Positions 1-10,134 are shown, numbered from the stretch's first letter. The stretch is 64,000 nucleotides of DNA from Cordylochernes scorpioides (GCA_030710605.1 CP092872.1:11033691-11097690), one strand, 5' to 3'. Notes: generated from the letters alone by a model not told the origin. A program made the numbers and translations.

Positions 1-60
1 TGGTTTAATGCTATGGCCCTCATCAGTACAGGGACGGCTTCGATTCCATAACATCCTACG
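1..60 (-). ncRNA. Decayed type B hammerhead remnant at window edge
   Basis: On the minus strand CTGATGA (26-20) is followed by GGGCCATAGC and then TAAA in place of the expected GAAA (7-4). The upstream flank resembles the type B copy at 42524-42578. The closing pairs of stem II and the GAAA box are mutated, so I read it as a dead copy. The left part of the element lies outside the window. Confidence 0.45.
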
Positions 61-178
61 AGAAGGGTTATAAAATATGTCAAATTTACCAAACAGGTGA
101 ATATTTCTGATGCGTAATTAAAAGGTAGAGGTGTCTTTTTCGGTACATGAATATAATCCTCACAAAACTTAATGTATA

Positions 179-539
179 TTGTTGCATCATGGCTAATGAA
201 CCTATTTTATTTTAATTTGTAATATTATTTTTCATATATTTTAAATTCAAAATTATATTTTATATTTAATTATTTTATTAAACAGAATATATGTATTATA
301 AACAGAATATATGTATTATAGAATCATCATTTGCATTTAGGTAAACTGTGTGACTTCACTGCTCTCTTTGATGTGAAAAATAAATAGATTATTCTGGAGG
401 CTACTTAAAGTAGAGTTATCTCCTTATTCCCTTATACAAAATTGTAGGATGGTTGAAACACGCTCTGGTAAGATACAAGACCCAGCACAGGAGAGAATCA
501 TGGCTGAAGAGTCTGCCAAGCCGCAACCTGATGCAACAA
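179..539. mobile_element. Short TIR element (MITE), copy 1
   Basis: The element begins TTGTTGCATC and ends with its exact reverse complement GATGCAACAA, each flanked by TA, as expected for a TA target duplication. A second copy with the same ends lies at 45554-45888 and matches over nearly its whole length. This copy has an internal 20-bp duplication near 283-320. It has no coding capacity. The superfamily is not determined. Confidence 0.7.
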
Positions 540-550
540 TATCTATATTT

Positions 551-700
551 AATTAAAAAGACATATACTGGATCAAAATTTCATTTATTTTACCAATATT
601 TCAGTTGGCTGAACGCCAACCTTTATCAAGGTGTTATAACATATTTGATGTGTGTCAACATCAAACTTAGCGCTACATAACGTCAACAGCATTAAGTTTT
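551..700. mobile_element. Type C foldback arm
   Basis: Single arm of the type C family seen complete at 16455-16690. It shares the block from GGATCAAAAT through the hairpin TTGGCTGAACGCCAA to the CGCTACATAACGTCAACAG segment. It carries a minus-strand hammerhead-like motif described separately. Confidence 0.6.
587..640 (-). ncRNA. Type C hammerhead-like motif (UUGAUAA core)
   Basis: On the minus strand the strands run TTGATAA (629-623), stem II GTTGGC/GCCAAC, GAAA (602-599), then TAT-T with putative cleavage before GGTA. Stem I is only ACC/GGT here, weaker than in the copy at 16598. The core differs from CUGANGA by paired changes C3 to U and G8 to A. Activity is uncertain. Confidence 0.45.
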
Positions 701-1004
701 AAAAATATTTTGTTATATTCAATGGGGAGAAAAAAAATTGATATATATATTTATATTATGGATGTGATGTTCCTTCGATTAAATAAATAAATATGCTTTA
801 TTAAATTAATAAACAAATTTTAATTATATATCTTTCTAATGTCAAACATACGCTTTTTTAATAGATTCATAACAACAACAATAATTACAGTGCTGCCAAA
901 TCCAAACAATCAAAAATAAATTAATTAAACATAGTAGATTATAATATTATTATAAGGTATATTACAATGGACAAAATATATCTATATATTAAAATCAAAA
1001 GAGA
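701..1004. other. AT-rich spacer
   Basis: Low-complexity AT-rich sequence. I see no gene, RNA or clear repeat. Confidence 0.5.
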
Positions 1005-1475
1005 TATATCCTGACAACGTTCACATGAACTTTTAGATAGTAAAGTGCCAAGAAAATAGGTTAGCCAAATATTAGGGAACAGATTCTATCAACGTTTAGT
1101 TGATTTCTGTTCCACTAGATGGCGCTCTGAAATCTAAAGGTTCATATGAACGTGGTCAGGATATGCCTTTTTTTGATTGTAATAACAAACACCTGACCTT
1201 TTTTAGTTTTATATCAATTCAATTTTTATTAATTTTTCACATCACACACACAAAAATATTTTTGGTCGCAGTGGTTCAGCCTACTCCACGCTGACGAGCG
1301 CCAAAAGCGCGAAACGCGTTCGTGGATGGCTTTTCTTGATTTATCAAGAAATTGGGTTGGCCAAATATCAGGGAACAGGCTAAATCAATGTTTAGTTGAT
1401 TTCTGTTCCACCAGATGGCGCTCTGCCTTCTGTAAAGCACACGTACTCCTGGTCAGGATATGCCATTTTTAATAT
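1005..1475. mobile_element. Type A element cluster
   Basis: Fragments of two type A units in direct order. Both carry the block CAAATAT..GGGAACAG, the hairpin AACGTTTAGTTG, then GATGGCGCTCTG and the terminal GGTCAGGATATGCC. The second unit contains an apparently intact hammerhead. A short inverted left arm lies near 1005-1060. Confidence 0.6.
1285..1326 (+). ncRNA. Type A hammerhead ribozyme
   Basis: All conserved core strands are present in standard order. Stem I TCCACG (1285-1290) pairs with CGTGGA (1321-1326). CTGACGA is 1291-1297. Stem II GCGC/GCGC encloses CAAAA. GAAA is 1311-1314. ACGCGT forms a self-complementary stem III, and cleavage is expected after the GTT triplet (1318-1320). 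The minimal palindromic stem III suggests activity as a dimer, as known for short-stem III hammerheads of retroelements. The fold is read by eye and activity is inferred. Confidence 0.8.
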
Positions 1476-1482
1476 ATATACA

Positions 1483-1622
1483 TATAGATGAAAATTTTGC
1501 CGGGAGGAAATTGATCCATAGAAGCATTGGGCGCCTCTCCCCGTCAAAATAAACGGATAAATGAACGAATAAATAGATGGCGTCAGGTTTTGAGGGGAGA
1601 GGCGCCCTATGCTTCTATATAT
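1483..1622. mobile_element. Short type B foldback without ribozyme
   Basis: The ends GAAGCATTGGGCGCCTCTCC and its near-complement at 1600-1615 form inverted arms around a short centre with GATGGCGTC. The leading TAGATGAAAATTTTGCCGGG matches other type B elements. The central hammerhead region is missing. Confidence 0.6.
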
Positions 1623-1624
1623 AC

Positions 1625-2230
1625 AAAATACATATGTAATATATACATATCATTCTAAATTGAGGTAATTTTGAAATTTTGATTTCGAGAATGAAACATA
1701 AAATGATAGTAATAATAGTTTATTAATTTGAATTCTCATAACTAATAATTATTGTGGTAATGATATAATTATAACAAAGAGTATTTGTGAAATATAGTAC
1801 AAATTTGATATTGTACTGGGATAAGGTGTAAAACTTAAGAAAAAAGGCATTTGAGATAAACGATAGAAAGATGTCTTTTTTTTTTCTTAAATAGAATTTG
1901 TTAAAGCAATATTTACCTGTGCAAATATTCACATGGGGAGAAGCCGGGAGAGGCTGAGCATTCAGAGAATGAGTATATAATAATTATTATGAATTCTCAT
2001 AACTGTAAAATAGACAAAATAATTTGTGTTATTTGTCTAAAATTTTAGTTTATATGTTAATCTCTATATATTTAGCTACCAACTTGCAAATTCTCCAATA
2101 GTGTATTCAGTAGTTTTTGTGGAGAAGGGTAACAAACATCATCTTGACAAGAATAGATTCAGTAGGGAGTGGATGTTTGCCCCGAAAATATTGTTTTAGC
2201 AAATGTTCGTTAGGCAAACATTCACTTTGG
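1625..2230. other. AT-rich spacer with a type F scrap
   Basis: Contains AGTACAAATTTGATATTGTACTGGG-type sequence near 1796-1830, which flanks type F elements elsewhere. Nothing else is recognisable. Confidence 0.4.
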
Positions 2231-2232
2231 TA

Positions 2233-2263
2233 AAAACTGGGCGAAGGCGGGTACATTCGCTAG
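2233..2263 (+). mobile_element. Decayed Helitron-like 3' end
   Basis: A degenerate GC-rich hairpin (CTGGGCGAAGGCGGGT) is followed after a few bases by CTAG and then T. This is the layout of a Helitron 3' terminus and resembles the better copy at 40520-40549. The hairpin pairing is imperfect. Confidence 0.35.
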
Positions 2264-2267
2264 TATA

Positions 2268-2875
2268 CATATATTCATAGACTAACTTGAGAAGGTGGAT
2301 GGTCTTTGATATCGCAGGTCGTCCCTTTTTTTTTTTTTAAGAAAAAGAGGCACTTTTGTTTTCATTTGTTTATCTCGTGTGTCTTCAATAAAGATTACTG
2401 TGTATCAAATATCTTTCAGAGTTATTGTATGGATACCGATATACATGCTAAAAGGTACAACTTCTTTAAGTTTTGTCCATGAGTGTATCTTTCAGAGCTA
2501 TTGTCTGAATCCTGATATACATGCTAAATGGTACAACTTCTTTAAGTTTTGTCCATGAGTGTATCTTTCAGAGTTATTGTCTGAATCCTGATATACATGC
2601 TAAATCGTACAACTTCCTTAAGTTTTGTCCATGAGTGTATCTTTGAGATTTATTGTCTGAATCTCGATATACATGCTAAACGGTACAACTTCCGCAAGTT
2701 TTGTCCATGAGTGTATCGTTCAGAGTTATTGTCTGAATCCCGATATACATGCTAGATGATACAACTTCCTTAAGTTTTGTCCATTAGTGTATCTTTCAGA
2801 GTTATTGTCTGAATCCCTATATAAATGGTAAACGGTACAAATTCCTTAGGTTTTGTCCACGAGTGAATATAAACT
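2268..2875 (+). mobile_element. Type K MITE with six 75-bp tandem units
   Basis: The left part resembles the single-unit element at 18424-18640 (CATAGACTAACTTGAG, then TTTGATATCGCAGGTCGTC). From about 2405 to 2870 a 75-bp unit recurs six times. Each carries AGAGTTATTGTCTGAATCC, GATATACATGC and AAGTTTTGTCCATGAGTGTA. The last segment is the element's terminal inverted repeat, so amplification involved the element end. Confidence 0.75.
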
Positions 2876-3250
2876 AATGCAATAAATCGTTGGGCCTGCG
2901 ACGGAACATTCAATAAAAGGTTTCACCCAATAATATAACCATTCAATGATATCACTCCTCTCACGCCGCTAAAATATATTCTCAAAGAATAAGTAGATCA
3001 GTGACATCACAGAACCTTATAAAAACAAATAATAAACAGTATTATATCAGAATAATACTTAAATACATAAATTCATATAAAATATTCATTTAAAATATAG
3101 TTAAATATTTATAAAATATAACATACGAGTGTTCACTGATATTTGTTATTTATAAATCCATTGTGAATGACAAAAATATTTGAAAAATATTTGAAGGAGA
3201 GAAGAGAAATAAGTTTCTAAAATCGACTATTGGATGCTATATTCGAACTA
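2876..3250. other. AT-rich spacer
   Basis: No gene or recognised repeat. It ends at the TA target site of the Tc1-like element. Confidence 0.5.
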
Positions 3251-4670
3251 CACTGCGTGACATTGAAAATGGAACACCAAGAAATAGTGGCCAGAAAGTG
3301 ATGAAACTCGGCAGACAGAGAGAGACAGGGACGAACAATAAGTGATCTTTATTTTAAAAAAATAGTCATAATACATAGCGAGAACGGCGTCGGCTTAGTA
3401 GCAAGTAGGACCACCGCGGACGGCGATGCACGCAGCAACACGTCTAGGTAGAGAGTCAATCAGAGTACGGATGGCGTTCTGAGGGATGGCTCTCCATTCC
3501 CTCTCAACCATTTGCCACAGTTCGTCTTCTGAACGCGGCTGTGGCAAGGCATGCAAACGGCGTCCAATGATGTCCCAGACGTGCTCGAATGGTGAGAGAT
3601 CAGGAGAGTACGGTGGCCAGGGAAGCATCTGTACATCTTGCAGAGCTTGTTGGCTAATGCGAGCAGTGTGCGGTCGGGCGTTATCCTGCTGATAAAGGTA
3701 TTTGGGTACCCCCTGAAGGTAGGGGAGTGTCACCGGTCGCAGCACATCATCAACGTATCGTTGGGCCGTCATAGTGCCCTGAATACGAAGTAAAGGTGAC
3801 CTGGAATCATACGCGATTGCGCCCCAAACCATGATTCCACGTTGTCGCACGGTGGGGCGTTCCACAATTGCTGCCGGATTGGACCTTTCTCCACGTCGAC
3901 GCCACACGCGTACACGGCGACTATCACTGGACAAGCAGAAACGCGACTCATCTGAGAACACGACCCTGTGCCATTCCGCCATCCACGTCGATCTAGCCCG
4001 GCACCATTCCAAACGTTGGCGCCTATTCGGTGGGGTTCAATGGCAGTCTTCTTAACGGACGGCATGAGTGCAAGCCATTAGCAACCAATCGACCGGAAAT
4101 GGTTCTGGTCGAGATGGAATGATCTAGGGTGTCTTGCACATGTTGCAGGATGGCGGTACAAGTGGCTTGTGGGGCCGCCACTGCTTGTCGAAGGATACGC
4201 CGATCCACACGTGCTGACGTCACTCTGGTTGCACCGACATTCCTATAAATTGCCACATTTCCTTGTTCCAACCATCTTCTCCACAGTCGGTGCACCGTGG
4301 ACGCACCAAGGTGTGTATCAGCTGCGATTTGACGTATGGACCAACCTGCCCTTTTCAGTCCGATCACCATGCCCCTCGTAAAAGCGTCTGTCTGCTTGAA
4401 CTGCCTCCGTTTACGATGACCTGGCATTCTCTGTTATTACACGTGTCTTTTGACACAAGAACAAAATTTCTACAATGATTTTCCTTGAAGAAATAACGAC
4501 ACGAATACTGTCCTTTCTGCAAGTTCCTTCCCTTATATCTTATTCCATGTGCGCACGAGAGCTGCGCATTTCACATCATTTGCATAACTCGGTTAGGCGC
4601 GTCTACCCTGAAATTTGCATAATTTTCTGGCCACTATTTCTTGGTGTTCCATTTTCAATGTCACGCAGTG
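3251..4670 (-). mobile_element. Tc1/mariner-type DNA transposon with TIRs
   Basis: Both ends carry the same inverted repeat of about 47 bp beginning CACTGCGTGACATTG. The element is flanked by TA on each side (3249-3250 and 4671-4672), the standard Tc1/mariner target duplication. Length is 1420 bp. It holds one transposase reading on the minus strand. GC content is higher than the surroundings, which suggests recent arrival. Confidence 0.92.
3395..4427 (-). pseudogene. Tc1-type transposase with one frameshift
   Basis: DDE transposase that would cut and paste the surrounding element. The N-terminal part (4427-4023) has paired helix-turn-helix DNA-binding segments, with RGMVIGLKRAGWSIRQIA and STVHRLWRRW. 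The C-terminal part (from about 4035 to 3395) has the catalytic motifs FSDESRF, QQDNARPHTA and SPFEHVWD, so all three acidic residues are present. I count 32 residues between the second D and the E. One extra base near 4036-4037 shifts the frame and makes an early stop. Otherwise the reading frame is open to the natural end. Combined length of about 340 residues is normal for the family. Close relatives are common in spider genomes (from memory, not searched). Confidence 0.9.
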
Positions 4671-4672
4671 TA

Positions 4673-5145
4673 TATCTTAGTAATATTCTAAATAATTCAT
4701 CGCGCCTTACTCTGCAGCCATTTGTTAAATTATCAAAATATATTTTTTGATTTATTCTAACCTCCAATAAACTTAATTCCTCCAGGAAATACCATAAAGG
4801 TTTTGACACAATCAATAAGAAATCAAGGGTTTGATTTTTTCATTACATTTATTTTATACCTCGATCTTTCGGGCTAACATTACCTTCAACAAGGAGATAC
4901 AGAAGTATAACTTGTGAATCCTACTTCAGAAGTAGTAATTCTAGATCTCCGTGTTAAAGGACACATTAGCCTGAAAACTCGAGATATAAAAGAAATAAGA
5001 AACCAAACCCTTGATTTCTTATTTTGTCAAAATTTGAAAAACAGGGAAGAATATTTATTATAAAGATTTTGTCTAACTGATCTCTCAGGACAGATAATTT
5101 CTACTCTAAGTTTTTCTAAAGGGTAAAAACTCATTCATTCAATGC
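4673..5145 (-). ncRNA. Spacer holding a decayed type E hammerhead (4855-4905)
   Basis: On the minus strand a GTATCTC/GAGGTAT stem I flanks CTTGTTGA, a GGTAATGTTAGCCC stem II region, GAAA (4870-4867) and GATC. The core has one extra base relative to CUGUUGA, and stem III is not the usual AGCU palindrome. It is a type E relative, probably inactive. The rest of the interval is unremarkable. Confidence 0.35.
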
Positions 5146-5248
5146 AGACAATTATCAAAATTCGAAACTATTTTAAAGGTGTAAGATTCTTTTTGAAATT
5201 AAACAATTTCTACTGCCCTTACTGCAATGGAAAAATTAAAGGGAGAGC

Positions 5249-5308
5249 CTGGCTCATCAGTGGTGAACCCTCCCAGCGGTTTCGCCAGTTTAATCTACCA
5301 TACCGCTG
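5249..5308 (-). ncRNA. Type H reversed-order hammerhead candidate
   Basis: Minus strand, 5' to 3'. The cleavage strand is CAGCGGT-A (5308-5301) followed by TGGT (5300-5297). A linker follows, then CTGGC (5288-5284), GAAA (5283-5280) and CCGCTG. A second linker precedes ACCA (5264-5261), CTGATGA (5260-5254) and GCCAG (5253-5249). Stem III CAGCGGT/ACCGCTG, stem I TGGT/ACCA and stem II GCCAG/CTGGC are all perfect, and every core base matches the hammerhead consensus. The three strands occur in the opposite cyclic order to all natural hammerheads I know, so the three helices cross one another. Expected cleavage is between A5301 and T5300. The fold is inference from pairing. Confidence 0.65.
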
Positions 5309-5346
5309 TTATATTGCATTTTTGGAACTTTCTTTTATAGATTAAA

Positions 5347-5386
5347 CTGGCGAAACCGCTGGGAGGGTTCACCACTGATGAGCCAG
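5347..5386 (+). ncRNA. Type H partial motif (no cleavage strand)
   Basis: CTGGC-GAAA (5347-5355) and CTGATGA-GCCAG (5375-5386) are intact and pair through stem II. The upstream GCGGTATGGT strand is absent because this arm abuts the foldback centre. Confidence 0.6.
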
Positions 5387-5596
5387 GCCCTCCCTTTAAT
5401 TTTTCCATTGCAGTAAGGGCAATAGAAATTGCTTAATTTCAAAAAGAATCTTACGCCTTTAAAATAGTTTCTAATTTTGATAACAGATGGCGCGCTAGTG
5501 CATCGTAGACAATTATGTTTATTATGAATATAGAGGTTTCTCCTGTCCGGCATACATAGTTCTTAGAAATACTTCGGCTGTAAATGTTTTTTTTTA

Positions 5597-5650
5597 TTAT
5601 TATCTCGACGTTTCGATAAAAAATATTTTGTCCTCGTCAGGAACAATTAG
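5597..5650 (-). ncRNA. Type D hammerhead
   Basis: Minus strand has CTGACGA (5640-5634), a long AT-rich stem II, GAAA (5614-5611) and CGTC, with cleavage expected after C5607. Stem III would be the 4-base palindrome ACGU, possible only between two molecules. Stem II has a bulged G and one C-A mismatch, and stem I pairing is weak. The core is consensus, so it is a plausible but possibly weak ribozyme. Confidence 0.55.
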
Positions 5651-5707
5651 AAATTAAAGCATTTGGAAAAGTGTTATTTAAATTAACGTCTTGTCAAATG
5701 ATTTAAT

Positions 5708-5762
5708 TTTTATTTGTTCGTGACGAAAACGACATATTTTTATTGAAACGTCGAGAGAATTA
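5708..5762 (+). ncRNA. Type D hammerhead, C3 mutated
   Basis: The opposite arm reads GTGACGA in place of CTGACGA, followed by GAAACGTC and GAGAGAATT. Loss of C3 should abolish or greatly reduce activity. Confidence 0.45.
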
Positions 5763-5805
5763 AAAAAAAAATATTTACTGGCCTAAGTGTTTCTTTATTC
5801 TAAAA

Positions 5806-6419
5806 ACAAATAGGTTTAATCTTTTTTAAAAAATCCAACAAAAACCGAAATAGATTTCTTAGAACAATACGTATTTGGGTTATAAACTATTGAAAAATGG
5901 AAGATTAATAAAAATGAAATTATTTCCAAGAATCGTGTTAGTGTATGAAAAGAAAGAGAAATTTTACCAGATTACTTTAGAAAAAAAAACTCTCTCTTAA
6001 TATTTCTAATAATATAGAAAAACACTCCGTTTTTTTACACTTTTTTTAAAAATTTTACAACGGAATATCCATCAAAAAGAAGAAGGCAAACAAAAATTGG
6101 GAAATAAAATATAAATAGCTATAAAGAAATTGGACAAGAAAAAGCGCGGAATATCAAATTTATACGTAGGTAGAAAAAAAAAATCAATCCCGTATATAGA
6201 GATAAAAGTATCGCCAATTTTTGTTCCCACTTTAGAAAATAATGCTTCGAAATATGATTGAAAACATTTTAATAGTTGAATTGTGATTGGCAGATTTTTT
6301 TATCTCTTCCTATTTATTATTTATAATTACAATTTGTATTGTATTTTAACGTATTTAACATAGTATTTTGAATATTACAAAATTATAATGAACATAAATG
6401 TTTATAAATATCAAATAAC
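5806..6419. other. AT-rich spacer
   Basis: AT-rich sequence with many A runs. Nothing is recognised. Confidence 0.5.
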
Positions 6420-6540
6420 AGGAGACAAATATCAGGGAACAGGTTAAATTAACGTTTAGTTGATTTCAGTTCTAATAGATGGCGCTCTGCCATCTAAAAA
6501 AAAAACGATCATTTTGTGGTCAAGATATACCTAATATTTT
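6420..6540 (+). mobile_element. Type A arm fragment
   Basis: Matches the distal part of type A arms (CAAATATCAGGGAACAGG, then GATGGCGCTCTGCCATCT and a diverged GGTCAAGATATACC end). The hammerhead part is missing. Confidence 0.5.
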
Positions 6541-6719
6541 TTTAAACATAAATATTCATATAATTTTTTAGAATAACAAAGACTTTTATAGAAAACATAA
6601 GTTGTAGGAAGAAATCTTTTGTAATGAAAACAAACAAGAAAAACAGTGGTCAAAAACATTTAAAATCATAGAATAATATCCTTAACATATCTTTAAGTCA
6701 GATTCAAATGTCTTCTATA

Positions 6720-6865
6720 TTAAAATGATGCATTAGCGCGCCATCTTTTATCAGAAATATAATGTATTTTTTGACGCGCATGATTCTTTTAGAATTAAAT
6801 CAATTTCTTACTGCAATGATAAAATAATAGGAGGGCTTGGCTCATCAGTGATGAACCCTTCAATG
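6720..6865 (-). mobile_element. Truncated type H arm
   Basis: Contains GCATTAGCGCGCCATCT, TTACTGCAATG and GGCTTGGCTCATCAG in the order seen in other type H arms. The GAAA and cleavage strands are absent. Confidence 0.5.
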
Positions 6866-6869
6866 TCTC

Positions 6870-7442
6870 TTATTCCCAGCTGATCTCTAAGCATCTGAAA
6901 ACGATATTAAGGAATTCCTTGGTCATAATGTCGGTAACATTATCTTTTCTTGATATTATCGCTGATGTCACTTTTCAAATTCCAGGCTCTTGTACAGACT
7001 TTCACACATCAAAATACAATGTAACAACATCTGGAATATAGAAGAATGAAATCACAAAACATCCAGGCCAAACAATTCAAAAAAGTAGAAAATTTTAATG
7101 TCCACTTAAACGACAGTAAAGTTATGATTTATCACTCCCTATATCCCCTCACAGCTGCATCCTTCGGGAATGATTAACCCTAGCTGCATAATTAATTAAC
7201 ACACCGCTTACTATTACCCTAACTATTACTTCCTTAATAGTTTATTTATACGTGCACAGAGCGCCTCCTGACGTTGCAGGTAAAGAATTTAGACAACAAT
7301 GGATAAAGTTTTTTTTTTTTCAAATTTATTGTGATTATTAAATAGAATTGTTATAGGAAGTCCTAATAAATATTTTGGGGAATGAGTAATTCAATGAATA
7401 AATTGAAAACCTCACTAAATAAAATTAATTTTAGTTTCTCAC
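6870..7442. other. Unique-looking spacer
   Basis: No repeat or gene recognised. It ends at the left target duplication of the SINE. Confidence 0.4.
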
Positions 7443-7767
7443 AGCACTTACCTTTTTTTTTTTTTGCTTATCCCTAGTTTACGTGGTACAAGCCATGGTA
7501 ATCATGGTGGGTAGAAGTAGGCGACTGCTTTTACTGTAAGTGCACCACATGTGAAAAGCAGTTCGACTTTGCACTTACAAATGTGCCAGAGCCCCGTTTC
7601 GTTACTTGCACTTGCTGGTGGGGTTGGATATTTACAAGAATCGGGGGCCATTGGAGCATTTTTTTTTAAACAGAAAAAGTACCCAATGCGGGAATCGAAC
7701 CCGGGTCGTAGCGGTCGAAAACCAACGGTTTAGACCATCCTTTCACCGACCCCCCAGAGCACTTATC
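7443..7767 (-). mobile_element. SINE with tRNA-like head, copy 1, with target duplication
   Basis: Minus-strand SINE of about 300 bp. The head near 7757-7680 has an internal promoter-like pair: a box A-like TGGTCTAAACCG and a box B-like GGGTTCGATTCC. The body and tail contain CACATTTGTAAGTGCAAAG, the imperfect palindrome CATGATTATCATGG, and GTACCACG..ACTAGGGATAAGC. A T run at 7453-7464 is the poly(A) end. Flanking AGCACTTACC (7443-7452) and AGCACTTATC (7758-7767) form the target duplication. Polymerase III transcription is inferred from the boxes. Confidence 0.8.
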
Positions 7768-7802
7768 TTGTTAATAGGGCTGTCTTACTGTGAGTACATT
7801 AC

Positions 7803-8030
7803 ATATATGCATACACTCATGGAGAAAACTTAAGAAAGTGGAAAGTCTTTGATGTCGCCGGTCGTTTATTTTTTTTTTTAAGGAGACAGAGACTATTTTG
7901 TTTCCAAGTGGTTATATCATGTGTCTATAATAAAGGTCACTGTAATATCTTTCAGAGTTAATGTTTCAATACCGATATACGATGCAATTTCGTACATGCA
8001 AAAAGGTACAACTTCCTTAAATTTTAGCGC
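7803..8030 (+). mobile_element. Type K MITE, single unit
   Basis: Starts TACACTCATGGAGAAAACTT and contains GTCTTTGATGTCGCCGGTCGT, AATATCTTTCAGAGTTAATG and a diverged end AACTTCCTTAAATTTTAG. The right inverted repeat is truncated where type D-like scraps begin (CTTGCCAAATGCTTTA). Confidence 0.6.
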
Positions 8031-8239
8031 CTTGCCAAATGCTTTATTTTTCCTGTCAAAGACAAAATATTTTAACTGGCCGAAGTGTCTATTTTTATAG
8101 AAATAGTTCAATAGCGCTAATTAATAAATTGATTTGAGGAGAAGACGGAAAATATTCCGAAAGCTTCTATATATCTCATTAAATATAATTTACACATACT
8201 AATTTTAAATTTAGTCGATATATATATATTTATATGAAA

Positions 8240-8515
8240 ATATAGTACAAATGTGATATTGTACTGGGATAAGGTGTATTATTATGAATAAAGGCATCTC
8301 CTTATCGTGCAACTGAAAGTTGCTGATGGCTTGCGCCATCTATCGGAATAAATATCAACTATTCTCGTTGACTTTCTTGATTAATCAAGAATAGGTATTT
8401 GTCCAATTCTGGAATAATTAAAAATCAACGAGAATAGTTTATATTTATTCCGATAGATGGCGCAAGCCATCAGCAACTTTCAGTTGCACGATAAGGAGAT
8501 GCCTTTATTCAAAAT
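8240..8515. mobile_element. Type F foldback element
   Basis: Near-perfect arms of about 90 bp (AAAGGCATCTCCTTATCGTG, CAACTGAAAGTTG, GATGGCTTGCGCCATC) flank a centre with TTGATTAATCAAGAATAGG. No GAAA box is paired with the CTGATGG near the arms, so I do not call a ribozyme here. The outer AGTACAAATGTGATATTGTA sequence recurs beside other type F copies. Confidence 0.7.
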
Positions 8516-9640
8516 ATATTTATATATAATATATAGATATGAAAGATCCAGTAAAAAATGTAAAGACAAACATTTTCACTTATAAATTGAAAGGGAAAAG
8601 GAACTAAAAGAAGAAATAAAGAGAATTAGAGTAAAAAAAGAGAAAGTTAAAGAAGATAAAAGATTAAAATATCTCCTATCGCACAAATAGATTTGTATAA
8701 CGTTATATAAGGGGTTAAATATATATATTATATATATATATACTACTTGTTTGTTGTCTGTAATCCCTAGGCGTCCATATCTCACTATGCAAATTTCTTC
8801 CAAAGAAGAATGGAGCAAAAAAGAAGGAATCCGAGAACCAACACGGAGGCATAACTAAATATATTTAGGGACAAACATACGTCTCCATTAAATGTTAACA
8901 ACAAGCTAAAGAAATGGTCTCCCATAAAATTTGATATGTTGACTTAAAGGTGGAATTTGAATGTTCCCAGAATGTTTTATTATTCAAAATGCATAAGACT
9001 TTGTCTTTAAAAGCTTTCTAAAAATAATCTCCCCCTTTCTCTTTTTTGTATGTGAAAAATATATCATATTTTAGTTCAAAAAATGGCCACAAAAAGGTCC
9101 CATAAAATGATCCATTAAGTCCAACAAAATTCTGTAGAAAAAAAAGGTTGATAGCTTTAGCTAGCTTGTAAAGAAGACAAAGTCTTTACTCGTTTAATTG
9201 GATCAACAAGGCATTGTAATTTGTTTAATGGAAACCATGATGCTAGCTAAGTTTCATCACTACATTTTTTATTAAAAATTTGCTCAATTTATTTAATATA
9301 TTGCCCGTATTTCTTCAGCGTTTTATCTCCCGACTTCAAACAATTCCTCGACAAAATATGAACGCTTTCAAAATGGCGGATCCTTAATTGCGACCAAAAG
9401 ATAATTAGTTCTTTTTTTTTAGTTGCGTTCTTCTGGAACATATAATCTATGATCTTTTGGCCTTAATTATTTACCTAATTTTGTAATCTATCATTTTTTC
9501 ATGTTTTATTAAATAGTTGAGATAAAAAGGTAATCCGAAATATCTTGTTGTATAGAAAAAATAATGAATAATAAAATAATCTTTTGTTTTTGCTAAATGA
9601 ATTTTAAATAATAGGTATAAACTATATATATATATTAAAA
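8516..9640. other. AT-rich spacer
   Basis: AT-rich sequence including a TATA microsatellite near 8715-8745. No gene or known repeat is seen. Confidence 0.5.
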
Positions 9641-9786
9641 ATAAAGAAGGCATCTCCTGACCACGAGCACATGTGCTTTTTAGATGGCAGAGCGCCATCT
9701 AGTGGAGCAAAAATAAACTAAACGTTTATTTAGCTTGCTCCGTGATATTTGGCCAACCCAATTTCTTGATTTATCAAGAAAAGCCA

Positions 9787-9828
9787 TCCACGAACGCGTT
9801 TCGCGCTGTTGGCGCTCGTCAGCGTGGA
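9787..9828 (-). ncRNA. Type A hammerhead ribozyme
   Basis: Minus strand has stem I TCCACG/CGTGGA, CTGACGA, GCGC-CAACA-GCGC, GAAA, the palindrome ACGCGT and a GTT cleavage triplet. All core bases are consensus. Confidence 0.8.
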
Positions 9829-10134
9829 GAAAGCTGTAACCACTACGACCAAGAAATATTTTTGGTCCCAATGGCTTCCCGAGAAATCAGAAAATGGGCA
9901 TTTAAGGCCAAATTTGCGTAAAGACGCTTAACAAATGAAAAACAATAGAAAAAATAAAAGATAAGTGGGTCAGGTGTTGATATTAAAAATAAAAAAGGCA
10001 TCTCCTGACCACGAGCACATGTGCCTTTTAGATGGCAGAGCGCCATCTAGTGGAACAAAAATAAACTAAACGTTTATTTAGCTTGCTCCGTGATATTTGG
10101 CCAACCCAATTTCTTGATTTATCAAGAAAAGCCA

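Larger units (their letters stand above)
5151..5483. mobile_element. Type H foldback element
   Basis: Two arms of about 145 bp are near-perfect inverted copies (5151-5295 and 5340-5483) around a ~45-bp centre. Each arm holds the block ACTGC..TTACTGCAATGG, the GCCTGGCTCATCAG motif and TTTCGCCAG. The left arm plus the centre carries the complete reversed-order hammerhead described next. The right arm lacks the cleavage strand. Confidence 0.8.
5553..5805. mobile_element. Type D foldback element
   Basis: Inverted arms share AATACTTCGGC/GGCCTAAGTGTT ends, TCTCGACGTTTC and AAGCATTTGG/CAAATGATTT segments. Other type D copies lie at 10890-11260 and 26870-27125. Each arm carries a hammerhead of the CGTC type. 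Confidence 0.65.

Noticed and set aside
4023..4815. Plus-strand open frames opposite the Tc1 transposase
   Set aside because: They are shadows of the transposase and its terminal repeat on the minus strand.
8325..8475. CTGATGG beside type F arms as a hammerhead
   Set aside because: CTGATGG lacks A9, and no GAAA box follows a stem II. The sequence is part of the GATGGCTTGCGCCATC hairpin.
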